From positions 160,060-224,059 of the forward strand of contig JAKCWW010000003.1 in assembly GCA_026260175.1 (NCBI GenBank): a DNA stretch of 64,000 nucleotides. Reading direction: 5' to 3'. This DNA is from Reticulitermes lucifugus. Its lineage: Eukaryota; Arthropoda; Insecta; Blattodea; Rhinotermitidae. Both the position numbers and the translations under genes were made by a program. The notes under the pieces were generated by a model. That model ran no database searches and had not been told where the DNA came from. It was given only the letters and a program-made list of their open reading frames with translations. Shown here piece after piece: positions 55,207 to 64,000 of this stretch (the stretch's first letter is position 1; each line of letters opens with the position of its first letter).

Positions 55207-55293
55207 GTTTACCCTGATGATGAAGGCAGCAGTTTTCTTTGAAATGTTGATAACTGTTTGCCAAATTACAATGCGTCACGTCTCATAAGACCG
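55207..55293 (+). ncRNA. Class B fold-back unit with hammerhead-like core (best helix I 5' strand)
   Basis: GTTTACC precedes CTGATGA (55214-55220). After a 20-nt helix II region comes GAAATGTT, then GATAACTG. GTTTACC is the exact complement of GGTAAAC, the family's 3' helix I strand; here that strand has drifted to GATAAC, so the helix keeps most but not all pairs. The tail GCCAAATTACAATGCGTCACGTC..AAGACCG matches the other class B copies. It lies in sense orientation in the intron after the BCL11-like exon, just 3' of a SINE. Confidence 0.55.
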
Positions 55294-55727
55294 TAGTTTT
55301 GACTGTGGCGTGCGACCCGCAACTCGCACTCAGGAAACAACAAGCCTTTGTTCATAGTCACATTGAACGTTTTATTAGTAGCCGTGTTTTTTGTGCCTTT
55401 TTGAGTCAAAAATTGTAACAAAATGTGCCACAAAGTAAATGGTAAGTAAAAGACAGTGCAATGTAGAATTGCATGTTGTGAAGGCGTTTACACATTGCCC
55501 GTGAATGAAGTGCGCCTAATGGCGTGGCATATTGCTATTGCCTGATATACATTTTGAATAAATACACGCCTTTCACAGCTTCACGACTGGACGCATTTGT
55601 CTATAAACTTGAGAGGATAATTGTACCGAAAACTTGTTTTTTTTTCTTCCTAATTTCTTTTCACCGTTGCAATTTATACTTTCGATAAATTAACAAAATA
55701 GATCTAATTTTTTGTAGCGCTATAGTC

Positions 55728-55963
55728 TAACTCGGGCCTAGGCCGCCTCATTGTTGAGATTGCTAGATTACACGTGGTTAGACACACCCGGTAGGACTCC
55801 TCTGAACGAGTAATCAACTCATGACAGAGGCCTCTACCTACACAACACACACAAAAATTACAAGAGACGAACATCCATGCATTTAGCGGGATTCGAATCC
55901 GCGATCCAAACAATCAAGCAGCTGCAGACCTACGCCTTAGACTGCACGGCCACCAGGATCGGT
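55728..55963 (-). mobile_element. SINE-2
   Basis: GCGGGATTCGAATCCGCGAT (B-box, inverse) and GCACGGCCACCAGGATCGG (head, inverse). The body with CGGTAGGACTCCTCTGAACG matches 19432-19676. Confidence 0.78.
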
Positions 55964-57044
55964 ATGTGTCTCTTATACTATTACCAAATATCAACATTTT
56001 GTCTATTGAACTACTGTGGAATTTTTTTATATCAGGACAGTTATTAATTCCGACGTGGGAAGGTGGTTGCTCTTCAAAGAGGAAATAACTTTGGTGATGC
56101 CGTAAGTTGCAGAATGTCGAAACAAATTCTACTCCATATCCCTGTCATAAAAACGTGGGAATTTTAATTTAACGATAGGCAATGACACCAACGGAGTAAA
56201 TCCTTTGAAACCAGAAGTTAAACGTAAAAATCTAGATCCATAACAATTTATTTCCTACGTACCTCTCAGAGAAAACTGTCCGTCTCTAATTGTAAAGCCC
56301 AAGCTGTCAACACTGATCAAGAAAGCAGTCGCCGTTTATTGTAAGAACCATACGGAACACAGGAATACACTGTGTGTGCTATCTTCAGAATTTCGTTAGT
56401 GTTAAAGCAGGTGGTATATATTATTGCCACTTCGCTTTAAAGGGTTAAGGCGCCTAACAATCTTCCCACACTTGAAGCATGCAACACACGTCGTTTTATA
56501 AGACCCACCTGACGTCCTTCGGTTAGACCTTGGCGAGTTCGGCTGAAACCGTCGCAATTATTTCTGTTATTAAACTAAATGAATATGCTTTGACTTCCCG
56601 CAGCAGTTAGCAGACCTTATTTATTTGGACGTCCATCACCTGACGGTACTCGCTGTGTAGGTTAGTTAATTCAGTTGGTGTTTTAATGGGTCAGGTGCCT
56701 TAAAATATGCAATGACCACACGCACGGATTCACTTTTGTGTGGGTTAAGCTGGATGTCTTGTTGTGATGATGTATAATATATATCTCGCACGGCAGGTAC
56801 AAAAACAGGTCGCTTCTGAGGTTTAAGAGTTTGCCTGAAGGCGCTTTTTTAACAAATTAAACCAGACAGAACATTTTCATTCCGGTAAGAATTTCCATTC
56901 TAATAACTTTACAAAAGCGGTCTAACGCACTGAAATATGAGGTTCATGTAAACAGTATCCAGAGATTCAATTCATTACTCACAGAAAGCACATCGCGTTT
57001 CTTCCGATTGGTAATTTTACAACGGTCAATATGAAGTATGCTGT
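55964..57044. other. Unassigned intronic DNA
   Basis: No feature supported. The BCL11 C2H2-finger exons were looked for and are not here. Confidence 0.5.
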
Positions 57045-57238
57045 CTTCTGAGATTTGACACCGTACAGTCTGGTGCAGATGCACGTACGTTTCGGAAGAT
57101 ACTGCAGCCTCCATAATCAAGGTTGACGAAAGAATGTTTCATCTGCCGTGATGGTAAAAGCAGCAGGGTCTTCCGAAATCTCGGTAGAGTTCTTCCAGGC
57201 TGCACGGTGTTACATCTCAGGACGCGGTTGTCTTCACA
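57045..57238. repeat. Class B head-to-head pair (fold-back)
   Basis: The left arm reads GCTGTCTTCTGAGATTTGACACCG..ACGTTTCGGAAGATACTGCAGCCTCC. The right arm reads GATGGTAAAAGCAGCAGGGTCTTCCGAAATCTCGG..CAGGCTGCACGGTGTTACATCTCAGGAC. The arms are inverted copies with about 30 bp between them. The cores are decayed. Confidence 0.65.
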
Positions 57239-57351
57239 ACTGAAGTTGCAGAAACATTTCTGTGTGCGTCATTTTTTGTGCCGACGGTATCATTCTGCGT
57301 GCGTTCCGAAAGCTAAGATAAACAGAATTGTCTTAGGATCGTGCGCAGAAG

Positions 57352-57382
57352 AGTTATTATTATTATTATTATTATTATTATA
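57352..57382 (+). repeat. ATT microsatellite
   Basis: About nine TTA units, then degenerate ATC/ATT triplets to about 57440. Confidence 0.85.
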
Positions 57383-57524
57383 TTGTCATCGTCATCATTA
57401 TCGTTGTAATCATCAGTAGAGCTACCATTATCATCATGATTATGTTTAATTTCGTGTAGCAAATTTCACTAAAAAATTAGACCCTGTAAACCGCATATGT
57501 AAATACGAAGGCAGAAAGCGGAAT

Positions 57525-57815
57525 AGCACTGCTGAAATAGCTAAGTTGGTATAGGCTACAGTTCGGGCAACTTGCAATCGGTGTTTAGTTTCCTGCAGGG
57601 GCAAAAGATATTGTCTGCTCAATGTCCAGACCGGTCCGGATACCCACTCAGCCTCCTAATCAGTGGTTAGGGGGAGCTCTTAACCCCCAGTTCCCACTAA
57701 TGAAGCTTAACATCCATGTCCACCTGCTAACGACTTCAAGAATCCGTGGAACTATACTTCCAGTCCTTATTATGTCTCCATGTTATTTTGCTTAATTCAA
57801 TATTGGAACAACTCT
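57525..57815 (+). mobile_element. SINE-1, left member of an inverted pair
   Basis: CTGAAATAGCTAAGTTGGTA head, GACCGGTCCGGATACCCACT-CAGCCTCCTAATCAGTGG middle, ending CTCCATGTTATTTTGCTTAA. Confidence 0.75.
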
Positions 57816-57879
57816 TGTCTTTAGTTTTGCACAAAAAAATTGCAAGTAAAATTGTTCCTATGCACACAATAAAGACATA

Positions 57880-58122
57880 TGTTTGACCTCGGTTCTAGAT
57901 GGGACTAAGTAGTTAGATTCACGCCCCGGTCGCATTATCCCCAAAGAAAGAGCCTCCAGTTCCCTTTGAGTAGGAGGCTGGTTGGGCCCCAGAGCTGGTC
58001 TGGAATCTTTAAAGAAGAGATAAACGTTTTTTCTCTGACGGGAAGCGAACCCGGTTTCTCGTTCAGCCCGTAGCCTAATCCCTGTACTGGCTATGCTATT
58101 CCGACTACGATAAATAATTGTA
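57880..58122 (-). mobile_element. SINE-1, right member of an inverted pair
   Basis: The minus strand has the tRNA-like head (complement of CTGGCTATGCTATTCCGACT), the B-box (complement of GGGAAGCGAACCCGGTTTCT) and the body with a 3' truncation. It lies tail-to-tail with 57525-57815 at 65 bp. Confidence 0.75.
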
Positions 58123-58157
58123 AATGCTTGTAAGTAAATATATTTAAGTGGTCTTGT

Positions 58158-58265
58158 GTGCTGTGACACCGTATAGACTCGTTCGTGGCTACCGCCCAGG
58201 AGCTCGAGGAGCTTCTTCCCACGAAATGTTGGTATTTACTTCAGACTGCGCAGTGCTGCAATACA
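58158..58265. repeat. Class B compact inverted pair
   Basis: GCTGTGACACCGTATAGACTCG faces CACGAAATGTTGGTATTTACTTCAGACTGCGCAGTGCTGCAATAC. The central part of the units is shortened. Confidence 0.5.
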
Positions 58266-58739
58266 TAAGCCCGCAGTCTGAAGGGTCGCTATCGTGGAAG
58301 CTGAAAAATTAGTGTCAATAAACGCATTTCATGAGTAGAAGGGCACGTAGTCCACTTTTGTAATTAGGCGTACATTCCGTTGCTCTTAAAGGCGTTTTTT
58401 TTTGCAGGTGAAATACACATGTTGTTTATGAGGTGTAGTTCCACGATACGAGACCGGACAAGTGCTAAAGAATGAAGGCTAAAATTTTACAGCGAACTTA
58501 CAAAATAAAAGAAGCTTTGTAGTAATTTAACATGATTTTTTAAGTCATGGAGTTAATAGTTAATTGCATACAGCATAATGACCTTGGTGGGCATTATTTC
58601 CTGACTGACTAATAGAAGTAGGTACGTATTTGTCGGAACAAAATATCGAGAAATGATTTTTATTCTTATTTTGAAGCAAGACCATATTCAGAATTTTTTA
58701 AAACTATATAGCTAATTAGCTAACTAGTTAACTAAGAAT

Positions 58740-58905
58740 GTGACAGCCTCTCAGTTCTTGAAGAAATTCCCTGCATTTTATGGAACCCGAAGGTTCATTA
58801 CCGCATTCACAAGAGCCCGCCACTTGTCCCTATCCTTTGCCATATCAATTCAGTTCATGCCCCCCCCCTCCCACTTCTTGAAGATTTCCATTGCTTACGT
58901 CATGC
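58740..58905 (-). mobile_element. LINE-A 3' tail, minus
   Basis: The complement carries ..TGAATGCGGTAATGAACCTTCGGG and the 3' UTR. In the plus frame it gives the peptide [20 protein letters not shown], which I recall as a frequent artefact in cockroach gene predictions. Confidence 0.8.
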
Positions 58906-59057
58906 CAAACGATTCGTTGTTTTACAGTGAGGAGTTGTTAGCACTTCGCCCAACCCCTAAGCTGGAGGACCACCCCTTCTCTGCTGTCCGCAACTTCTTA
59001 TTCAATATATTCGCGGCTACCCTCCATATATGGAGGCCGTTCCTCCATACAGATTAA
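58906..59057 (+). repeat. Repeat coding for PTPKLEDHP-type peptide
   Basis: The plus frame reads [20 protein letters not shown], then VRNFLFNIFAATLHIWRPFL. I recall near-identical peptides in many predicted proteins of Periplaneta, so this is an interspersed repeat and not a gene. It directly abuts the LINE tail. Confidence 0.55.
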
Positions 59058-59244
59058 TTCACGTCATTAAATAACTTATTTCTCTTATTCTGCCGGTACA
59101 CGAAGTTTCTCTGCCATCAGAAGCCGTGGACGCGTCACGCTGTTGTTACACTAAGTTTGAGGTAAGGTCTTGAATGTGAGAACTGTCACGAATGATTGCT
59201 GTAATACTACAACATATATAGCAATAAAAGTCTAATATAGGTCT

Positions 59245-59382
59245 GCTTCAGTCAAACACATCTGTATATTATTCACCATAAACAGCTAAATATTTTGGCT
59301 TGTAACAAAGCCTGATGATGGCTTTTTTACGATCCGAAACATGTAGCTGGTTATTGTGAATAATAAAGAGTTGTGTTTGACT
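59245..59382 (+). mobile_element. Class A element, short, inverted arms with intact hammerhead-like core
   Basis: The left arm from 59250 (AGTCAAACACATCTGTATATTATTCACC) is the inverse of the right arm ending GTGTTTGAC at 59382. Between them sits the core (59309-59348). I could not settle the target duplication. Confidence 0.6.
59309..59348 (+). ncRNA. Hammerhead-like core of class A element
   Basis: AGC, CTGATGA (59312-59318), T, GG, a loop, CC, GAAACATGT, A, GCT. AGC and GCT give three helix I pairs. Helix II is only two clear pairs. All invariant core bases are present. Sense orientation relative to the BCL11-like gene. Confidence 0.5.
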
Positions 59383-60954
59383 AATGAGTCTTAGTCTTTT
59401 ACTGTTGTCATTCACAAAACGGGATGAACTGCCTCAAAATAATCGTAAAGATGGAGTTGTTCGCACTATTGTGGGATTGCTGTTGTATGCCTGAGTTTAC
59501 AAATGGGGTGCAGGATGGGAAAGAGTCTAAATCCCTGTTAGAGACTGTAATATTTAAATCAGAACCAGGCGAATCCAGTTTCTTCACTCACAATATTCTT
59601 ACCTAGGGTAATTTCTAATATTTCACTCCAATTTAGACAGCATAATTTTAATTAACTAATCTAGGCCCAAATCTGCTTTGTTCAGTTTTCTGAGACATAT
59701 TTATGGAAGTAGTGTTTTTGCATACTGATAGCTTTCTCCTATGCATTCTTCCAAAACGGAATTTTAACCCTTTATATGGCAGTAATAAATCTGAGTACTG
59801 CTGACTTTAATATTACATAATGTTAGCTTTTTCTTGCAAAACTCATTGTGATATCCGTTTGGTTTTTCCAATAAACAGCAATTATTTCCCAAACTTAATT
59901 AACCGGCAGGTTTTGTAATACAGGTATTCTGTTTTCTGTGGCTGACTTCTGAAATACGGGTAGCTACAAATTAGCGAACAATTTGGAGACCGTTTATTTT
60001 TCTGTTGAAGAGTAAAATGGAATACTTCTTTACCACAGTGCAGTCTCCTGGTATTCAAATTTCTTTTCTGCACATGTGTAAGGTCATAATTTTTCGGCTT
60101 GTCCACAGTCCCTGTGTACTGTGGCATAGGGGAATTCAACAACAGAATGCTGTAATGACAGCCGACCAGGATATGATGAGACTGTTGTGGTATGAAGTTG
60201 CATAAGGATCGGACGTATGTCGTGTTACTAAAGGAGCTCACGTTGGTGACCACATGCGAAAGACATGTATACTGTTTGTACTAAATTGGTTTTTTGTGTA
60301 TTACTGCATTACTCGTCGTCCGAGAGTCAAGCCAGGAGCTGAAAAATTAAGAACCTACGTGGGGGTGGGGGATTTGATGGGGGAAACTGGAATATTAGGA
60401 ACGCTTTGTAGTGAAAGTTTCTGTGTGTGTTCTTAGTACAAAATTAGAGGCCCTCCAAAACGTTCACCAATTTGTAGCCACCCGGTATTAGTTAGAGAAC
60501 CTCCCATTTATAAGCGGTTAAAATCGTCCAGCCTTCCAAGGAGTGCAGTAATGTCTCTTGTAGACACGCTGAATCCAATTGTGTTGAAGTTAAAAGGACG
60601 GAAACTCTTTAAATGTGCTAGAAAGTGATAAGTTTACTGCCAACATATGTTGCCATATTTGGGAGCCCTGACCACAAGAACTCTATATTGCACAGATTCC
60701 AAAAGACTGTTGTAAGATTTTGAGTGACTGTAATTGTTAGTGCTGTTTGGCATGGAGTAATAAAATAGGCAGAGTCAACCGAAGGCTAAGACCATGTTTT
60801 TGTATCCAGCGCTATAAACCGCACACAACATGACTCTGTGCAAGCACGGCAAGAATGGGCACCATGTTACGATACAATACGGTAAGTCAGTGGCTTCTAA
60901 ACGCCTCAAGTTTCATGATATCCCACGAACTGTCTTTGTGAAACAAGATAGTGT
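59383..60954. other. Unassigned DNA with a 123-codon open frame on the minus strand
   Basis: 59882-60253 (minus) is open for 123 codons starting MVTNVSSF. It has no recognisable domain, no splice context and an overlapping frame on the other strand, so I do not call it a gene. Confidence 0.45.
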
Positions 60955-61200
60955 TTTGAATCTGGTATGGTGGAAGGAAGGCTAACTGAATTGGTCACAT
61001 CTTGCGTAGGAATGAAAAATAGAAGGGGCAGGACGATGAGGAAGAAGACATAAGCAGCTAATAGCTGACCTTAAGGAAAAGAGAAAACACATGGAACTTG
61101 AAAGAGGAAGCACTAGATCGCACTCTGTGACGAATTCGCTTTGGAAGAGGCTACGGACCTGTCGCAAGACAGACTATGGAATGAATGAATGGTGGAAGAC
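60955..61200 (+). mobile_element. LINE-B 3' tail
   Basis: AACTGAATTGGTCACATC (NWIGHI-type), AAGACATAAGCAGCTAATAGC and GCATGG-type end GAGGAAGCACTAGATCGCAC resemble the C-terminus ..LKEEALDRTxWRxRFGRGxG-PVVRQT of a common insect LINE. Here it ends GACAGACTATGGAATGAATGAATG, a short terminal repeat. Frame-broken. Confidence 0.65.
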
Positions 61201-63019
61201 TTGATGAAAAATTAGTACCGGAACTGAAATACTGCAATAGACTACTTGGAAATACATTGCATGATTAAAAATGTTTATTTAGGGCTGTCGTTACAGCTTT
61301 AGAACTGTATGTAGCCTAGTTAATTCTTATACAACAAATTTACCCTTTTTTTCGGGACGTAATGAGAAAGTCAAATTTAATGTTCTGTATTGTTTACTAA
61401 CACCAGCTACTTTTATATTTTTTGTAGTGTGTATTTTGTAATTTTAAGAACTGTACAAAGGCCCCGTGTAAGAGTTTTAGAATTTTCATTTTCGTTGTCT
61501 TGTAAAAGTTTACGTAGTTTAACAAACAAATGTCCGGTTTCTTAAAATTTTGTATTAAGTACTTGTGAGTTCGTTTAAATTGTGAAAACTAAAACGAGAA
61601 CTAATATTGATTCAGTAACATAGTAACTATTTATTTGAGTTCATATTACTAAATATCTAGATAAAGGTGATAGTTTAGTTTTTGTGTAGTCTGTCTACGT
61701 AATTCTGATATGTTAAAAATGTGTTTATTGATTCATTAAGTCAGTTCTAGCTAGCAACTCTTAAAAAGTCAAAGTGCATGACATATCGTCACATTAGTGT
61801 TCGATATAGTAGTGTTAATATTTGCTTATTTATCTGGAGACTTTATTGTATGTTATTTATGAAATATACAAGTAAATCTTCGTATGTATACGAGAAGCTA
61901 ATGCTTCTTGCTCTGCCCTGTGATTCTTAGCACTCAGAGTTAGTCGTAGTTATGGACAGAAGTAGAAGCAACTTTGGAAGGTGCCTACGCTTTAGTAGAT
62001 AATGTGATCTCGAACATGCCGAAAACATTTACTGTTGTGTGGCAACAAGGTGTCTTTCGTCAGGGTGCCTTTCCAGAACTTTACAAGGTCTCTGCAACTA
62101 CTCGTTGAAATCATGATACAGAAGGGCCCGTCGAGGGGTGTAATTTATGACAGTAAATTAATAGATAGATTATGTATGAAACCTCTATACGTGGTGCAAA
62201 TTACCGGATTTTTCGATTCAAATTTCAGCTGGCAATATACGAGGTACTGACTTTTCGTCATATCGTGCAAGCAGGCATGAGAAGATTTAGTCTGTAATAC
62301 ATTTACAGCGTGAGCTTTTATCACATTTTATCACTTAACGTATTTCCTGTAGGCCTACAACCCCTAGCATTCGACTTTCTTCTGTTGGCGTTTTTTGACG
62401 ACTGCAGGACGTCTGGGTGACACGTCAGCTGCGACGTGTTTATGATGGAAGTCGGAAAAGTTTACTTATTAGACAAGGATGTCGTGTAGTGGCAAAGAAG
62501 TTAAGTGACAATGCTATAAATGTGTTTTGAAAAATATTTTACTTAAAGTTCAACAAGTAGAAAAAAATATTTCTTTTTGGAAGGTGGAAGCGTGGGGGAG
62601 GGGGGGACTTCTCTGACTTCAAGAGTATAACAAAACTATAAACTTTTACGGAACAAAGATACTGTGTTCTTACGTTTAAGGTAGAAGGGGTAGTTCCTGA
62701 GCTGATCCAGTCAAACGGAAGGGTTGACAATTAAATTGCGCCGTGGGTGAGTCATACTATGAAAGGGGTTGATGGATGGACTTCTAAGGGGTTGTGTAAC
62801 AGAAGGGTGGGAATTGGGTCACTAGTACGGATTATGTTTTCTGTACATGCTGCAGAATATTAAAAGTAGAACATGAGGACACTGAGACAAATTTTTGACT
62901 GATGTTTTGGACATTATCCAACGTTCAAGTTCTTTTGGAACCACTACGTTATGGAAACCGATTCTGTTTCCTTCATCAGGTGGCAGGATAAAATAAGGAA
63001 TCCTATTTCGTTGGGGGGT
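61201..63019. other. Unassigned A/T-rich DNA
   Basis: 61260-61880 is strongly A/T-rich without repeats I can name. 62580-62610 has a G-run. No exon found. Confidence 0.5.
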
Positions 63020-63300
63020 GGGGGGTAGCGTAGTCGGTATAGCGACTCGCTACGGGATGGAGGGTTTTGGGTTCGAACTCCGGTGGGGTAAAAATATTTT
63101 TTATTCTCAACACCGGCCTTGGCGCCCACCCAGCTCCTGTACGATGGGTACGGGGGTCCTTTCTCGGGGGTAAAGCTGCCAGGGCATGGTGTTGACTACC
63201 TGCTCCCATTTAGTGCTGGTGTTAAGAATGAGGACAGCTATACTCCCTCTCTGTACCCGCATGACATGTCACGGGAGACATTTACCGTCAAACCGGTGGG
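63020..63300 (+). mobile_element. SINE-1, same subfamily as 52990
   Basis: GGTAGCGTAGTCGGTATAGC-GACTCGCTACGGG head, GGGTTCGAACTCCGGTGGGG, GGCGCCCACCCAGCTCCTGT, CTCGGGGGTAAAGCTGCCAG. Near full length. Confidence 0.82.
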
Positions 63301-63462
63301 TCCTTGCGCATAGCATGAGACTCAAGTCTGGACCAACATCTTCAAATTTTGTTACAAATGTTCTGTAAAGTGCTGTTTAGCTCGTGCGTTTTAAAATATA
63401 TAGATTACATCGCGTGGTGATAAAATGTAAGGCCCGTTGCAAGATAAATATCAATATATCTA

Positions 63463-63634
63463 TGGGTGCACAAAATTTCCAAAAATTTATAGGAGCCACC
63501 TGAAAATTTTAGGTGCCACAAGTGTGGCAAGAAGCAACAGCAATGCTGAGGACCCACAAATATTAGGTGCCACCCTACAAAACTTGTTCACCCGGGCGAC
63601 CGGGCGACCTGGCGCCCGGCATTTGTACACCCCT
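63463..63634 (+). mobile_element. Short TIR element, copy 2 (GTGCACAAAT family)
   Basis: GGGTGCACAAAATTTCC to GCATTTGTACACCCC, with the blocks AGGAGCCACCTG, GGACCCACAAATATTAGG and CCTGGCGCCCGGC in the same order as copy 1. Copy 2 looks the better preserved at the ends. Confidence 0.65.
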
Positions 63635-64000
63635 GAATATAACATTTTAATTAGAAATAGTAACAATAACATCGCTATATCAGCGTTGAAGGGGTGTCTT
63701 TGAAGACCGTCTTGCGTGTGCGTGCACATCTGGAGCATAATTTGCTAAATATTTCTTAGAGCAACGTTGTAATAAAAACGAAGTGCACATTTTATGGCCA
63801 ACATACTAGTCTGGTTAGTCGTAGTTTTTTTTTTTTAGAAAATCAAAATAAAAGCGAACACTATAGTAACTACACCACGAGTGCATTTCGCAACTTGTTA
63901 TCAGTCGGTTGGAAATCTATGTAAAAGAGAAAAGATTACTTTAGTTGGCCATCCGTTAAAATGGACTGTAATTCCTTTAGCTTGTTTTACACTAAGAGCG

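Noticed and set aside
59882-60253. 123-codon open frame on the minus strand
   Set aside because: No domain, signal peptide or codon pattern recognised; overlaps an open frame on the other strand; no splice context.
54600-64000. Search for BCL11 C2H2 zinc-finger exons
   Set aside because: No C-x2-C..H-x3-H arrays or TGEKPY-type linkers on the plus strand.

Overview
The window looks like a piece of a large, repeat-rich insect nuclear genome. Several repeat-derived peptides resemble ones I remember from American cockroach (Periplaneta americana) gene predictions, for example the LINE tail at 58740-58905 and the PTPKLEDHP-type repeat at 58906-59057. I therefore favour a blattodean, probably Periplaneta or a close relative. 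This is a judgement from memory, not a search result.

Only one host coding segment can be supported: a 615-bp internal exon at 53920-54534 (+). It has a clean AG acceptor and GTAAGT donor, phase 1 on both sides, and encodes the N-terminal CCHC zinc finger and a KQEH (SUMO-consensus) motif of a BCL11 / Drosophila CG9650-type transcription factor. The first exon and the C2H2-finger exons are not in the window. Most of the 64 kb is therefore probably intron of this gene, or intron plus upstream intergenic DNA.

The rest is a dense layer of mobile-element remains. They include: (1) 5'-truncated tails of one abundant LINE family (12 fragments, the longest at 32455-33480 on the minus strand with the YADD motif of reverse transcriptase) plus single tails of two other LINE families; (2) at least three tRNA-derived SINE families, one with about 20 copies; (3) DNA-transposon derivatives: a mariner-type deletion derivative (1096-1677), a hAT-type MITE with an 8-bp target duplication (4340-4703) and other TIR elements (12543-13118, 21084-21236, 63463-63634); (4) a broken fossil of a multicopy repeat protein (33960-34985).

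The most interesting layer is a set of small fold-back elements whose conserved heart reads as a type I hammerhead-ribozyme core: CTGANGA, a short helix II, GAAA, a tiny self-complementary helix III (ACGT or ACATGT), a cleavage-site H, then a strand complementary to the bases just before CTGANGA. Two classes occur. Class A (16090-16316, 37996-38232, 44661-45080, 50600-51057, 59245-59382) makes elements of about 140-460 bp with long inverted arms; two copies have 13-bp target-site duplications. Class B is a 75-90 bp unit, often paired head-to-head, scattered across the window; the best copies are 48840-48930 and 55207-55293. Several intact-looking cores lie in the sense orientation of the BCL11-like gene, so they would be present in its pre-mRNA.
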